This document shows, piece by piece, positions 1 to 6,584 of a DNA stretch of 12,485 bases. A program made the position numbers and the translations under genes. Positions within the stretch are counted from its first letter, which is position 1, and each line of letters begins with the position of its first letter. This DNA is from RGDT01 sp964630925 (GTDB lineage: Bacteria > Planctomycetota > Planctomycetia > Gemmatales > Gemmataceae). The notes below the pieces were generated by a model. It was not told the origin of the DNA. It saw nothing but the letters and a program-made list of their open reading frames with translations, and did not search any database. The stretch lies in assembly GCA_964630925.1 (NCBI GenBank), contig CAZVZK010000223.1, positions 1-12,485 of the forward strand, given 5' to 3'.

Positions 1-176
1 TCCTTGGCGACGGTGACGCCGTCCTTGGTGACCGTGGGCGAGCCGAAGCTCTTCTGGATGATCACGTTGCGGCCCTTGGGGCCGAGCGTCACCTTGACGG
101 CGCGGGCGAGCTTGCTCACGCCGCGGCGCATGGCCTCACGGGCTTCCTGGTCGAACGCAATCTGCTTGGCAGCCAT
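1..176 (-). CDS. groEL: Chaperonin GroEL, N-terminal part (cut by window edge)
   Basis: Only the first 58 codons are inside the window. The reading begins MAAKQIAFDQEAREAMRRGV and contains the hallmark nucleotide-binding run KVTLGPKGRN, followed by SFGSPTVTKDGVTVAKE; this is unmistakably the equatorial-domain start of GroEL, including the conserved TKDG that contributes the ATPase aspartate. GroEL forms the double-ring ATP-driven folding chamber in the cytoplasm and works with the GroES lid. The ATG at 176-174 is preceded by a GAGG ribosome site at 186-183 with a 6-base spacer. groES lies upstream on the same strand, 120 bases away, the usual groES-groEL order. The gap holds a long inverted repeat that ends one base from the ribosome site. 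Planctomycetes often carry several groEL copies, so which paralogue this is cannot be told from the fragment. Confidence 0.97.
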   Translation of the reverse strand, partial: MAAKQIAFDQEAREAMRRGVSKLARAVKVTLGPKGRNVIIQKSFGSPTVTKDGVTVAK

Positions 177-186
177 CTCGTACCTC

Positions 187-298
187 AGTTGGTAGTTGGT
201 AGTTGGTAGTTGGTAGGGAACAGCCAAGAGCCCGGAGTCGGCGGGAGGCAGTCGGCCGTTGGTCTTCACTACCAACTACCAACTACCAACTACCAACT
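187..298. repeat. Perfect 30-bp inverted repeat made of a heptamer, between groES and groEL
   Basis: The left arm, 187-216, is four tandem copies of AGTTGGT plus AG. The right arm, 269-298, is its exact reverse complement, and 52 bases separate the arms. Transcribed from the minus strand, the arms could pair as a 30-bp stem. Because each arm is periodic, pairing could also slip by 7 bases. The right arm overlaps the groES TAG stop (299-297), and the left arm ends immediately before the groEL ribosome site at 186-183. Heptamer repeats of this kind are common in intergenic DNA of planctomycetes and cyanobacteria; that is recollection, not a search. Confidence 0.95.
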
Positions 299-590
299 AC
301 TCCGAGACGACGGCGAGGATGTCGTCGGCGCGCATGAGAAGCACCTCGTCGCGCTTGGCGTCCTTGAACTCGTCGCCGGCCCAACTCGTGAACAGCACCA
401 CGTCGCCGGCCTTCAGGTCCAGCGGCGTCCACTTGCCGTTCTTATCCATCTTGCCGGGGCCCACCGCCAGCACGGTCCCGCGCTGCGGCTTGTTCTTCGC
501 CGTGTCCGGCAGCAGGATGCCCCCTGCCGTCTTCTCGTTCGCCACCTCGCGGCGCACCACGACACGGTCGCCCAGCGGCTTGATGTTCAT
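297..590 (-). CDS. groES: Co-chaperonin GroES
   Basis: A 97-residue protein of normal GroES length. It starts MNIKPLGDRVVVRR, has the mobile loop EKTAGGILLP at about residues 19-28 that docks on GroEL, then VGPGK (43-47), the LKAGDVVLF strand (59-67) and a C-terminus ending in RADDILAVV, all typical of the family. GroES caps the GroEL ring in the cytoplasm. The ATG at 590 is preceded by GGAG with an 8-base spacer. The frame stays open far upstream, but the residues before this methionine do not resemble any GroES and run across the CPBP gene in another frame, so the start is secure. groEL follows on the same strand. I see no CIRCE operator (TTAGCACTC-N9-GAGTGCTAA) in the 185 bases upstream, so HrcA control of the usual type is not indicated. 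Confidence 0.97.
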   Translation of the reverse strand: MNIKPLGDRVVVRREVANEKTAGGILLPDTAKNKPQRGTVLAVGPGKMDKNGKWTPLDLKAGDVVLFTSWAGDEFKDAKRDEVLLMRADDILAVVSE

Positions 591-729
591 GCGGTCGTCT
601 CCAGCATTGATTCCATCGGGACGTACCAGCGCATGCAAGGATCGTGCCTCACCTGGATCATTCACGCAAGACCTTCGGATGACGGCACTTGCATCGCCGC
701 CGTGAGGCCAGGCATCCGGCCCGCCCCCC

Positions 730-772
730 TGCCAGGATGGCAAACGCGGGTGGGGCGGCGGCCAGGATGGCA
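730..772. repeat. Two copies of a small palindromic repeat just past the CPBP gene
   Basis: GCCAGGATGGCA occurs at 731-742 and again at 761-772, 30 bases apart. Each can fold as TGCCA/TGGCA-type arms around a 3-base loop; the first copy has full 5-bp arms (730-742). The second copy lies 3 bases beyond the CPBP stop codon (778-776) on the minus-strand transcript, so the pair may act as a weak terminator or RNA stabiliser. There is no U-run. A rearranged relative, CCTGGCCATCCT, lies at 1946-1957 upstream of the same gene. Confidence 0.6.
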
Positions 773-775
773 GGG

Positions 776-1900
776 TCAAGGGAGCGCACGCCACAGGAGC
801 CACACCAGCACCCCCAGCGACAGCACAAGCCCACCCCACGCCGCCGGATGCGGCGTCTCGGCCTCTGGCCTCGTCGCCGCCCCCTCCGGCGGGCACTCGA
901 CGCCGGGGTACGGCGGCTCCCACGGCCGCTCGCCGGGAGGCGTCACCAGCCGCGTCCGCCCCAGCCAGAACGCGAGCATCCCCAGCCCCGTCACCACCCC
1001 GGCGCAGGCGAGGATCGGCCAACAGTCGCCCAGCAGGCGTTTCTCGATGACCTCCGTCTCGGGGAGCCGCGCCAAAAGGACCGACGTCGAGTTGTTGAGG
1101 AAGTGCAGGAACATCGGCACCCACAGGCTGCGCGTCCACAGGTAGGCCGCGTGCAGGAACAGCCCCATCCCCGCCGCCATCACCGCCTGGCCGGGGTCGA
1201 GGTGGATGAGGCCGAACAGCAGCGACGTGAAGAAGACGCCGAGGACGTACCCGTGCGTCCCGACCAGCCCGCGGCCGAGGAAGGCGCGGCACCACAGCTC
1301 CTCGCTGAACGCCGGCGTGACGCCGATCACCAGGACCCCCAGCCACAGGGGCCAGCCGGTGATCATCTTCTCCATCTCCGACATCCCCGGCAGGCCGAAG
1401 TCCTTCATGCTCGGCACCTTGAGCACGTCGTGCAGGAACAGGTAGAAGCCCGTCGCGAGGATCAAGAGGCCGGGCGACATCAACAGGGCGACGAGCCACT
1501 GGTGCCACGCCGGGGGACGCCACGCCACCTGCCGGGGCCAATCGCGGCCCGCGACCACGCGCAGCAGCAGCAGGGCCAGGAGGAGGATCACCACATGGGC
1601 TACCATCTGCCCGGCGACGATGCCCGCCTGGAAGGAGGACGCCCGCAACGCCTCCTCGACGTTGTTCGGCGGAGGCTCCTTCGAGAGGAAGATCCCGCCG
1701 AGGATGATGACGGCCCCGACGACCCCGCCCGCGATCTGCGAGACCAGCACCAGCGCGACGCACCACAGGACGGCCCAGCCGACGTTGGGGTGAGGCGGGC
1801 CGGCCGGCGGGGCCGGAGGGGGGGGCGGCGCGTCCGGGTCGGACGACACCGGTGGCAACGGCCTGTCGGTGAAGGTCGCGGGCTGCTCGGGATCGGTCAT
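776..1900 (-). CDS. CPBP-family intramembrane metalloprotease (CAAX protease/ABI-like)
   Basis: A 374-residue polytopic membrane protein. A proline-rich cytosolic leader (about 1-38) precedes hydrophobic segments near 41-71, 96-117, 134-157, 184-200, 214-231, 236-255, 293-314 and 355-370. The three family motifs are all present: EELWCR (E200, E201, R205), FGLIH (F229, H233) and HFLNN (H266, N270). In this family the glutamates and histidines form the metal and catalytic site inside the membrane. Members cleave prenylated or hydrophobic peptides in some systems and have unknown substrates in most bacteria. With the motifs intact it is probably active. The ATG start at 1900 has only a weak GGTGGG ribosome site. 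It precedes groES by 185 bases on the same strand. The C-terminus (about 320-354) is an acidic, proline-rich linker before the last helix. Substrate cannot be inferred. Confidence 0.9.
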   Translation of the reverse strand: MTDPEQPATFTDRPLPPVSSDPDAPPPPPAPPAGPPHPNVGWAVLWCVALVLVSQIAGGVVGAVIILGGIFLSKEPPPNNVEEALRASSFQAGIVAGQMVAHVVILLLALLLLRVVAGRDWPRQVAWRPPAWHQWLVALLMSPGLLILATGFYLFLHDVLKVPSMKDFGLPGMSEMEKMITGWPLWLGVLVIGVTPAFSEELWCRAFLGRGLVGTHGYVLGVFFTSLLFGLIHLDPGQAVMAAGMGLFLHAAYLWTRSLWVPMFLHFLNNSTSVLLARLPETEVIEKRLLGDCWPILACAGVVTGLGMLAFWLGRTRLVTPPGERPWEPPYPGVECPPEGAATRPEAETPHPAAWGGLVLSLGVLVWLLWRALP

Positions 1901-2011
1901 CGCCCACCCGTCGGTTCAAAGGCGGCAGAGCCAGCCGACGGCCCTCCTGGCCATCCTATCAAGACAGTAAGCTTCAACACACACCGCGGACCGCTCGCCC
2001 CCTCGCGCCTC

Positions 2012-2638
2012 TCAATCGCGTGTCTTCTTTACCGCGGCCAGGAATGCGTCGGGGAATCGCTCGGCCACCGCCGTCAATTCGTCCTGGAGCTCGGCCGAGG
2101 CGTCGGCGAGCTCGTTTGCATTCGATGTTTGATTTACCCAGTCGCGCTGGGGTTGCAAGTGGTGGTTATCGACGGCCTGCCGCTTGATCTCCGACAGCGC
2201 CGCCGTCAAGGCCCGCTCGGCGGCGGCCTTGTCTTGCACCTGGCGGAGGAGCTCTGTTTGCCGCTTGAACGCCAGGATCTTCTCGTGATTGCGTCTCTCC
2301 CACGCCGCGATGAACGGCTGGGAGACCTGCCGGACGGCATCGATCTGCCGCTGCAGATCCCCCCGCGTCGAACGGGGCTGCCAGCCGTCCGGGGCGGCGT
2401 ATCGGACCAGCAAGAAGACCCCGAAACCGAACGCGGGAAGGAAGGCCAGCAACGCCAGCAAGTACAGCACCTCAAGGGCCCTGACCGCTACCTTCCCGTA
2501 CCAGGGGAGTGATCGGGCCCCCGCAGTGGGGCTCGGCTCGGCCGCTGCGGGAGCGCTCTGACAAGACGGACAATGCGGCATCTCCGGCTTCGAGCAGACG
2601 AGGGGGCCGCCGCAGGTCGCGCATCGGCTAACTGACAT
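2012..2638 (-). CDS. Zinc-ribbon membrane protein of unknown function
   Basis: A 208-residue protein in three parts. Residues 6-26 hold two CXXC pairs (C6/C9 and C23/C26, with an extra C15), a likely zinc ribbon. Residues 54-79 form one strongly hydrophobic membrane helix. Residues 85-208 are a charged, mostly helical region rich in Q, E, R and A (for example DLQRQIDAVRQV and AELQDELTAVAERF) that could be coiled coil. The arrangement suggests a small anchored protein with the ribbon on the cytoplasmic side and the helical part outside, but orientation is inferred. I do not recognise a named family. The ATG at 2638 is chosen because GGAGG stands 5 bases upstream of the TTG before it and 8 from the ATG; an in-frame TTG at 2641 would add one residue. 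It lies 111 bases upstream of the CPBP gene on the same strand and may be co-transcribed. Confidence 0.75.
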   Translation of the reverse strand: MSVSRCATCGGPLVCSKPEMPHCPSCQSAPAAAEPSPTAGARSLPWYGKVAVRALEVLYLLALLAFLPAFGFGVFLLVRYAAPDGWQPRSTRGDLQRQIDAVRQVSQPFIAAWERRNHEKILAFKRQTELLRQVQDKAAAERALTAALSEIKRQAVDNHHLQPQRDWVNQTSNANELADASAELQDELTAVAERFPDAFLAAVKKTRD

Positions 2639-2837
2639 CAATCCCTCCCTGCTACGGTTTCGCGCCCAATGACCGGCGGGGCGAGGGAGCCCTGTTGATA
2701 GTAGAGCCGTGATGCCGACCCGGTCAGGCGCGGTTTCTGGTTCGCCGGGGCTCCCGCCCTACCACGCCGGCAGGATGCAGATTCGGCAGACAACGCCCCA
2801 CGTCGCAACCGCCCGTCGCATCCATGGTTCAGGCGAG

Positions 2838-2858
2838 CGGCCCCGCGTGAGCGGGCCG
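2838..2858. repeat. Intergenic hairpin with GTGA tetraloop
   Basis: Arms CGGCCCCGC and GCGGGCCG pair over 8 bp with one bulged C, closed by the loop GTGA, which fits the GNRA class when read on the plus strand. It lies in non-coding DNA about 110 bases past the terminator-like hairpin of the glycosyltransferase operon. It may be a dispersed extragenic palindrome; no second copy is in the window. Confidence 0.5.
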
Positions 2859-2937
2859 AGTGTCCACACCCGCTCTCCACGCCTCCCCTGCTCCGTCTTG
2901 GCTGTTGGAGCCGCCTCGGCGACGGCTGTTGGCTGTT

Positions 2938-2966
2938 GCCCAGGCCGAGCGCAGCGAGCCCTGGGC
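2938..2966 (-). terminator. Possible terminator hairpin after the GT-C gene
   Basis: GCCCAGG (2938-2944) and CCTGGGC (2960-2966) are a perfect 7-bp inverted repeat around a 15-base loop. It begins 3 bases past the TGA of the GT-C gene (2971-2969) on the minus strand, which is the right place for a transcript end. There is no U-tract; the following bases are repeats of CAACAGC. Function is inferred from position and structure only. Confidence 0.45.
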
Positions 2967-2968
2967 CT

Positions 2969-4516
2969 TCAATAATCGATCATGCCCTTCGCGTCCATCC
3001 ACTCGTAGATCCACGGGTGACGCCACGGGCTCCACGAGTGGTAGTTCATCGACATCATCGACGCCGCCAGCAGGATCAGTGCCACCGCCACCCCCACCCG
3101 GCTTTTCGACAGCCAGTCCAATACCGGGATCATGGCCACGAGCCACAGCGGCGCCAGCCACATCAGCCATCTCGGGCCGTTACACCACCCCCCGTAGTTG
3201 TCGCTCTTGTACAGGTAGAACCCGATCACCGCCACGCTCACCAGCAGGCACAAGAGCGACGACAACGCCCACGTCCGCCGCGTGCGGTCCGGGTCGTTCA
3301 GCCGCGTTAGACCCACCGCCATCCCCGGTAACGCCAACAGCCACACCGGCATCAGCGAGAAGTATCCGTGATGGCCGGCCATGAGGTGAAAGGCGTACAT
3401 CGCCCGCGTCTCGGCGGGACGGTCGGGATGATCCCGCCCCGCGTAGTCGATGCCGCGCTTGCTCTTGCCCGGCGGCAGCCAGTGGCTGCCCGCGTAGGTG
3501 TACCACTCGGTGCCGAACGTCGTGTAGGTCGGCGTGAGGCGCCCCAGCTGCGCGTAGTCCGTCGCCGTCTGGGCCGCCGGCGCGATCAGCGCCAGCGGCA
3601 CGAACAGCGTCAGCGTCTTCGCCGGGTCACGCAGCAGCAGGCCGAGCGCCAGCGCCGCCAGCAGCGACAGGGCAGGCAGCTCGCACGAGAAGGCGAACCC
3701 GCCGGCCAGGCCGCCGACGGCGAACAGCCAGGGCGGCGCCTTCTCCTCCATCGCGATGCGCACCGCCGCCCAGAAGGCCAACGCCGCCGCCACCAGGCCG
3801 GGGACGTGGTTGTTGAACGTGATCAGGAACGGCCACGCCATCCCCGCGAACGCCGCCGCCCCGACGACGTAATACAGCGTGAACGCCTCCCCCGAGAACC
3901 GCCGCGTCAGGTCCGCCATGAGGATCAGATACAGGACGAACGGCAGGAGGTTGAACGTGATCAGCACGGCGCGCACGACCTGCCAGCGGTCCTCGACGGC
4001 CCGCCAGCCGAACGCCTTCTTCACCGCCCAGTACTCCCCCGCCGCCATCACCGTCAACAACGGCGGCTTGGTGGAGTAGAACTCCAGCCTCTCGGGATGC
4101 AGCACCTTATCGACGGTCTTCCACCCGTCCTCGAAGACGATGCCGGTGTCGCTCTTCGGGTCGTCCTTCACACCCCGCTTGCCGATGACGAACGTCCCCT
4201 CATCGACCAGCGCCCGGATGCACGCCCACCGCGAGCGGTCGTTGCTCCCGTAGGTCGGGTACGGCTCGGGCCGCTTCGCCGGCCAGGCCGGCCGCGGCCT
4301 GGGGTCGTCCGGCTCCTTGTGGATGCTCGGCTCGACCAGATACTCCGAGCTGATGATCCGCCCCAACGCCAGCCCGGCCGCGCAGCAGATCAGCACGGCG
4401 ACGGCGAGACGCCTCTCCGCGTGCGGGTCGGGCGGCTCGGAAGTACCCCCCGCGGGGACGGGAGGCCGTGGGTCCCTGCCGAACGGCTGGAACGAGTGGT
4501 CAGTGGGTGGCGTCAT
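2969..4516 (-). CDS. GT-C-type membrane glycosyltransferase-like protein
   Basis: A 515-residue membrane protein with about ten hydrophobic segments (near 36-55, 183-203, 212-232, 239-255, 263-296 as two, 302-318, 386-404, 416-436, 449-466 and 473-491). A 125-residue loop follows the first helix and carries an acidic pair D105-E106 and the run FYSTKPPL (146-153). The acidic pair and the KPPL motif are both features of the ArnT/PMT-like GT-C superfamily, which use polyprenyl-phosphate sugars outside the cytoplasm. A second motif, GGWCNGPRW (442-450), resembles the GGW..GPR signature of uncharacterised bacterial members. The C-terminus ends in an aromatic segment. The ATG at 4516 lies inside the end of the GT2 gene, a 17-base overlap, so translation is probably coupled. 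The partner GT2 and flippase-like genes upstream support a lipid-linked sugar role. The acceptor and sugar are unknown, and the family call rests on motifs rather than a search. Confidence 0.75.
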   Translation of the reverse strand: MTPPTDHSFQPFGRDPRPPVPAGGTSEPPDPHAERRLAVAVLICCAAGLALGRIISSEYLVEPSIHKEPDDPRPRPAWPAKRPEPYPTYGSNDRSRWACIRALVDEGTFVIGKRGVKDDPKSDTGIVFEDGWKTVDKVLHPERLEFYSTKPPLLTVMAAGEYWAVKKAFGWRAVEDRWQVVRAVLITFNLLPFVLYLILMADLTRRFSGEAFTLYYVVGAAAFAGMAWPFLITFNNHVPGLVAAALAFWAAVRIAMEEKAPPWLFAVGGLAGGFAFSCELPALSLLAALALGLLLRDPAKTLTLFVPLALIAPAAQTATDYAQLGRLTPTYTTFGTEWYTYAGSHWLPPGKSKRGIDYAGRDHPDRPAETRAMYAFHLMAGHHGYFSLMPVWLLALPGMAVGLTRLNDPDRTRRTWALSSLLCLLVSVAVIGFYLYKSDNYGGWCNGPRWLMWLAPLWLVAMIPVLDWLSKSRVGVAVALILLAASMMSMNYHSWSPWRHPWIYEWMDAKGMIDY

Positions 4517-5558
4517 GCGGGGCCTGCTGGAGAGAAGGCATGGGGATGTGCGGGGCCGACGGCGGGCGCGGCGGCGCGGGCGCGGTCTGCTCGGCCACGC
4601 TGTACGTGTCCTCCTCGCGCCCGCCGTAGGCCGTCATCAATTCCGCGAGGAGGCCGATACTCATCATCTGCGCCCCCAGCAGCAGGGCGGCGATCCCGTA
4701 GTGCATCAGCGGCCTCTTGTGCAGGGCCTGGAACGGCCACTGCTCCTCCGGCAGGTGCAGATAGAAGTAATTGATGCACCAGGTGACGATCAGGTACAGC
4801 AGCACCGCGTTGCCGAGCATGAAGCTGAAGACCCCGAACGTCCCGAGGACGTGCTGCGGCCTCTGCCCGAACCCGGTCAGGAAGCGCACCGTCAGCAGGT
4901 CGAGGAACCCCTTGACGAACCGCGTGATCCCGTACTTCGAGCTGCCGAACTGCCGCGGCCTGTGGTTGATCTCGATCTCCCCGACCTTGAACCCGCGTGA
5001 CGCCGCCAGGACGGGGATGAAGCGGTGGAACTCGCCGTACAGCCGCACCTCCCGGAACACCTCCGCCCGGTACGCCTTCATCCCGCAGTTGTGGTCGTGG
5101 AGGTTCACGCCGGTCATCCGGCTGACCATCCAGTTGAACACGCGGCTGGGGAACACCTTGTGCCACGGGTCGCGGCGGATGCGCTTCCACCCGCTCACCA
5201 CGTCCAGCGGCTTGCCGTCCGGCCCGCCCTTCTCCAGGGCCTCCAGGAACCTAGGGATCTCGCCGGGGTCGTCCTGCTGGTCGCCGTCCATCGTGATGAT
5301 GGTCGCCCCCCTGGCCGCCCGGAACCCCGCCGACAACGCCGCCGCCTTGCCGAAATTCCGCCGGAACCGCAGCCCTCGGACGTTGGGGTGACGCGAGGCC
5401 AGCTCGCTGATGACGGACCAGGAGTCGTCGGAGGAGCCGTCATCGACGAAGACGACCTCCATCTCAAGGCGGGTCTGGGCCTGCACGGTGGCGATCTCGG
5501 CGTGCAGAGGCAGCAGGCTCTCGCGCTCGTTGTAGACCGGGATGACGACGGAGATCAC
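4500..5558 (-). CDS. GT2 glycosyltransferase, polyprenyl-phosphate sugar synthase type (DPM1/GtrB-like)
   Basis: A 352-residue protein. The N-terminus SVVIPVYNE (3-11), VDDGSSDD (38-45), and MDGDQQDDP (90-98) with the metal-binding D91/D93 are the nucleotide-sugar-binding signatures of GT-A family 2. NCGMKAYR (157-164) and SSKYG (206-210) are typical of the dolichol-phosphate mannosyltransferase/GtrB branch, as are two C-terminal membrane helices (about 241-261 and 286-309). Such enzymes move a sugar from a nucleotide donor to a polyprenyl phosphate on the inner face of the membrane. The start is a GTG at 5558: GTGA overlaps the TGA of the flippase-like gene by 4 bases, and GAGGG lies 7 bases upstream. 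The frame stays open well upstream of this GTG, but that part reads as an out-of-frame shadow of the flippase gene. The tail (320-352) is proline-rich and probably disordered. Confidence 0.9.
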   Translation of the reverse strand: MISVVIPVYNERESLLPLHAEIATVQAQTRLEMEVVFVDDGSSDDSWSVISELASRHPNVRGLRFRRNFGKAAALSAGFRAARGATIITMDGDQQDDPGEIPRFLEALEKGGPDGKPLDVVSGWKRIRRDPWHKVFPSRVFNWMVSRMTGVNLHDHNCGMKAYRAEVFREVRLYGEFHRFIPVLAASRGFKVGEIEINHRPRQFGSSKYGITRFVKGFLDLLTVRFLTGFGQRPQHVLGTFGVFSFMLGNAVLLYLIVTWCINYFYLHLPEEQWPFQALHKRPLMHYGIAALLLGAQMMSIGLLAELMTAYGGREEDTYSVAEQTAPAPPRPPSAPHIPMPSLQQAPHDATH

Positions 5559-6532
5559 GGCTGGCCCTCGGGACGCCCGGCGCGAACCGGCATCGGATAC
5601 AGTATGGCCGACGCCACGCCCTCGGCCAGCGTCCACGCCAGCCGCAGCAGCAGCACCGCCAGCGTCACCGCCCCCCGCTCGTGGTGCGGCGCCAGCAGCA
5701 CGGCGAGCACGAATTCCCGCACCCCAAGCCCCCCCGGCGAGATCGGCACCACGAACCCGCCGACGTACGCGATCGCCATCGCCGCCACCAGCCACGGCAA
5801 CGGCGGCGGCGTCTCCCCGACCGCCAGCAGCCCGCACCCCAGCCCCAGCCCCATGCACAGCCAGCACGGCGCCGTCACGATCAACCCCTCGGCCAGCGCC
5901 GGCCAGCCGACCGCCGGCAGAGGCCCGGTGCGGAACGGCGCCGTCACCCCCGCAGCCAGCCGGTTGAACACCGGCGGCAGGATCGGCCCCAGCGTCACCA
6001 CCAGCAACCCCGCCGCCAGCGCCAGCATCTCCCACCGCCCGGGATCGTGCTTGCCGGGGACCGCGTACAGGTCGGCCCAGTCCAGCCCGCCGCCCACGGG
6101 CAGCAGCAGGGCGCACACGACGGCGACGATGGCCCCCGACGCCATCGTCGCCAGCACCTCGTGGAACGCCGCCAGCGCCGCCGTCGAGGCCGGCGTGGCG
6201 GGCGTGGCGATCATGCCGACACGCATGAGGAGCGCCAGCGCCTTGCCGGGGACGTACTTGCCGAGCTGGCTCACGTAGTACGCCCGCACGGCAGCCACCG
6301 CCCCCGGATGCGCCCCGAGCGAGATCATCAGCCGCGCCCAGTACACCGCCGAGAACCCCATGCCCAGCAGATACAGCCCCGCGGCCGCCGCCAGCCACTC
6401 GACATGGACCGTCGGCCATTTCGGCCCGAGCCTGTCGAGGTCGAGGTAGAACTGCCGCCCGACGGCGGCGAGGACGAGCACCGCCAGGGCGATCTTGAGG
6501 GCCGGCCACCATCCCGCGCCTTTCTCTTTCAT
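5555..6532 (-). CDS. Flippase-like / LPG-synthase transmembrane-domain protein (UPF0104 type)
   Basis: A 325-residue polytopic protein. YYVSQLGKYVPGK (85-97) matches the characteristic YxxxxLGxYxPGx motif, FHEVLATMASG (123-133) the conserved acidic helix, and SPGGLGVREFVL (265-276) the GGLGxRE motif of the family that includes the membrane half of lysylphosphatidylglycerol synthase and many putative lipid flippases. Hydrophobic segments fall near 10-25, 46-66, 112-145, 168-187, 211-238, 245-262, 271-282 and 290-312. No synthase (GNAT-like) domain is attached. The ATG at 6532 has AGGA 8 bases upstream; an in-frame extension exists but would run into the divergent Dabb gene. It heads the operon with the GT2 gene (4-base overlap) and the GT-C gene. 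A role in moving the lipid-linked sugar or lipid product across the membrane is inferred from context only. Confidence 0.85.
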   Translation of the reverse strand: MKEKGAGWWPALKIALAVLVLAAVGRQFYLDLDRLGPKWPTVHVEWLAAAAGLYLLGMGFSAVYWARLMISLGAHPGAVAAVRAYYVSQLGKYVPGKALALLMRVGMIATPATPASTAALAAFHEVLATMASGAIVAVVCALLLPVGGGLDWADLYAVPGKHDPGRWEMLALAAGLLVVTLGPILPPVFNRLAAGVTAPFRTGPLPAVGWPALAEGLIVTAPCWLCMGLGLGCGLLAVGETPPPLPWLVAAMAIAYVGGFVVPISPGGLGVREFVLAVLLAPHHERGAVTLAVLLLRLAWTLAEGVASAILYPMPVRAGRPEGQP

Positions 6533-6537
6533 GCCGC

Positions 6538-6551
6538 GTATCCTACGATAC
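6538..6551. promoter_or_regulatory. Small palindrome over the flippase gene ribosome site
   Basis: GTATC, a 4-base centre CTAC, then GATAC form a perfect 5-bp inverted repeat in the 52-base gap between two divergent genes. On the minus-strand transcript the AGGA ribosome site of the flippase-like gene (6544-6541) spans the loop and one arm, so the fold would partly hide it. It could equally be a protein-binding half-site pair or chance. Confidence 0.3.
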
Positions 6552-6584
6552 CCGACAACGGACACCACCCGGAGGGACAGACCG

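Larger units (their letters stand above)
2639..2968. other. 330-base intergenic stretch with hairpins and repeat fragments, no gene seen
   Basis: Open frames here are short and have the composition of non-coding GC-rich DNA. The stretch holds a hairpin at 2838-2858, copies of GGCTGTTG near 2900, 2925 and 2932, and a terminator-like hairpin at 2938-2966. It separates the end of the minus-strand glycosyltransferase operon from the start of the zinc-ribbon gene, so it should contain the promoter of the latter; I could not pick out a convincing -35/-10 pair. Confidence 0.6.

Noticed and set aside
187..298. CRISPR-like array
   Set aside because: The heptamers are contiguous with no spacers and occur as inverted arms, so they are a tandem/inverted repeat.
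591..775. CIRCE operator or strong sigma-70 promoter for groES
   Set aside because: No TTAGCACTC-type inverted repeat is present. The best minus-strand pair, TTGCGT (669-664) and CACGAT (646-641) with 17 bases between, is too weak a match to report as a promoter.
297..1919. A 540-codon open frame continuing upstream from groES on the minus strand
   Set aside because: Only the last 97 codons read as GroES; the rest is an Arg/Ala/Gly/Pro-rich shadow of the CPBP gene in another frame. A good ribosome site precedes the GroES methionine.
689..2512. A 607-codon plus-strand open frame
   Set aside because: It lies antisense to the CPBP and zinc-ribbon genes and has the Arg/Gln/His/Pro-rich composition of a shadow frame in high-GC DNA; no domain is recognisable.
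2638..2880. An 80-codon minus-strand frame in the intergenic gap
   Set aside because: No ribosome site, no recognisable motif, and it covers a hairpin; composition is that of non-coding DNA.
5559..6512. In-frame extension of the GT2 gene to a 670-residue product
   Set aside because: The added part is a low-complexity Gly/Ala/Arg shadow of the flippase-like gene. The GTG at 5558 with its ribosome site and 4-base overlap is the natural start.
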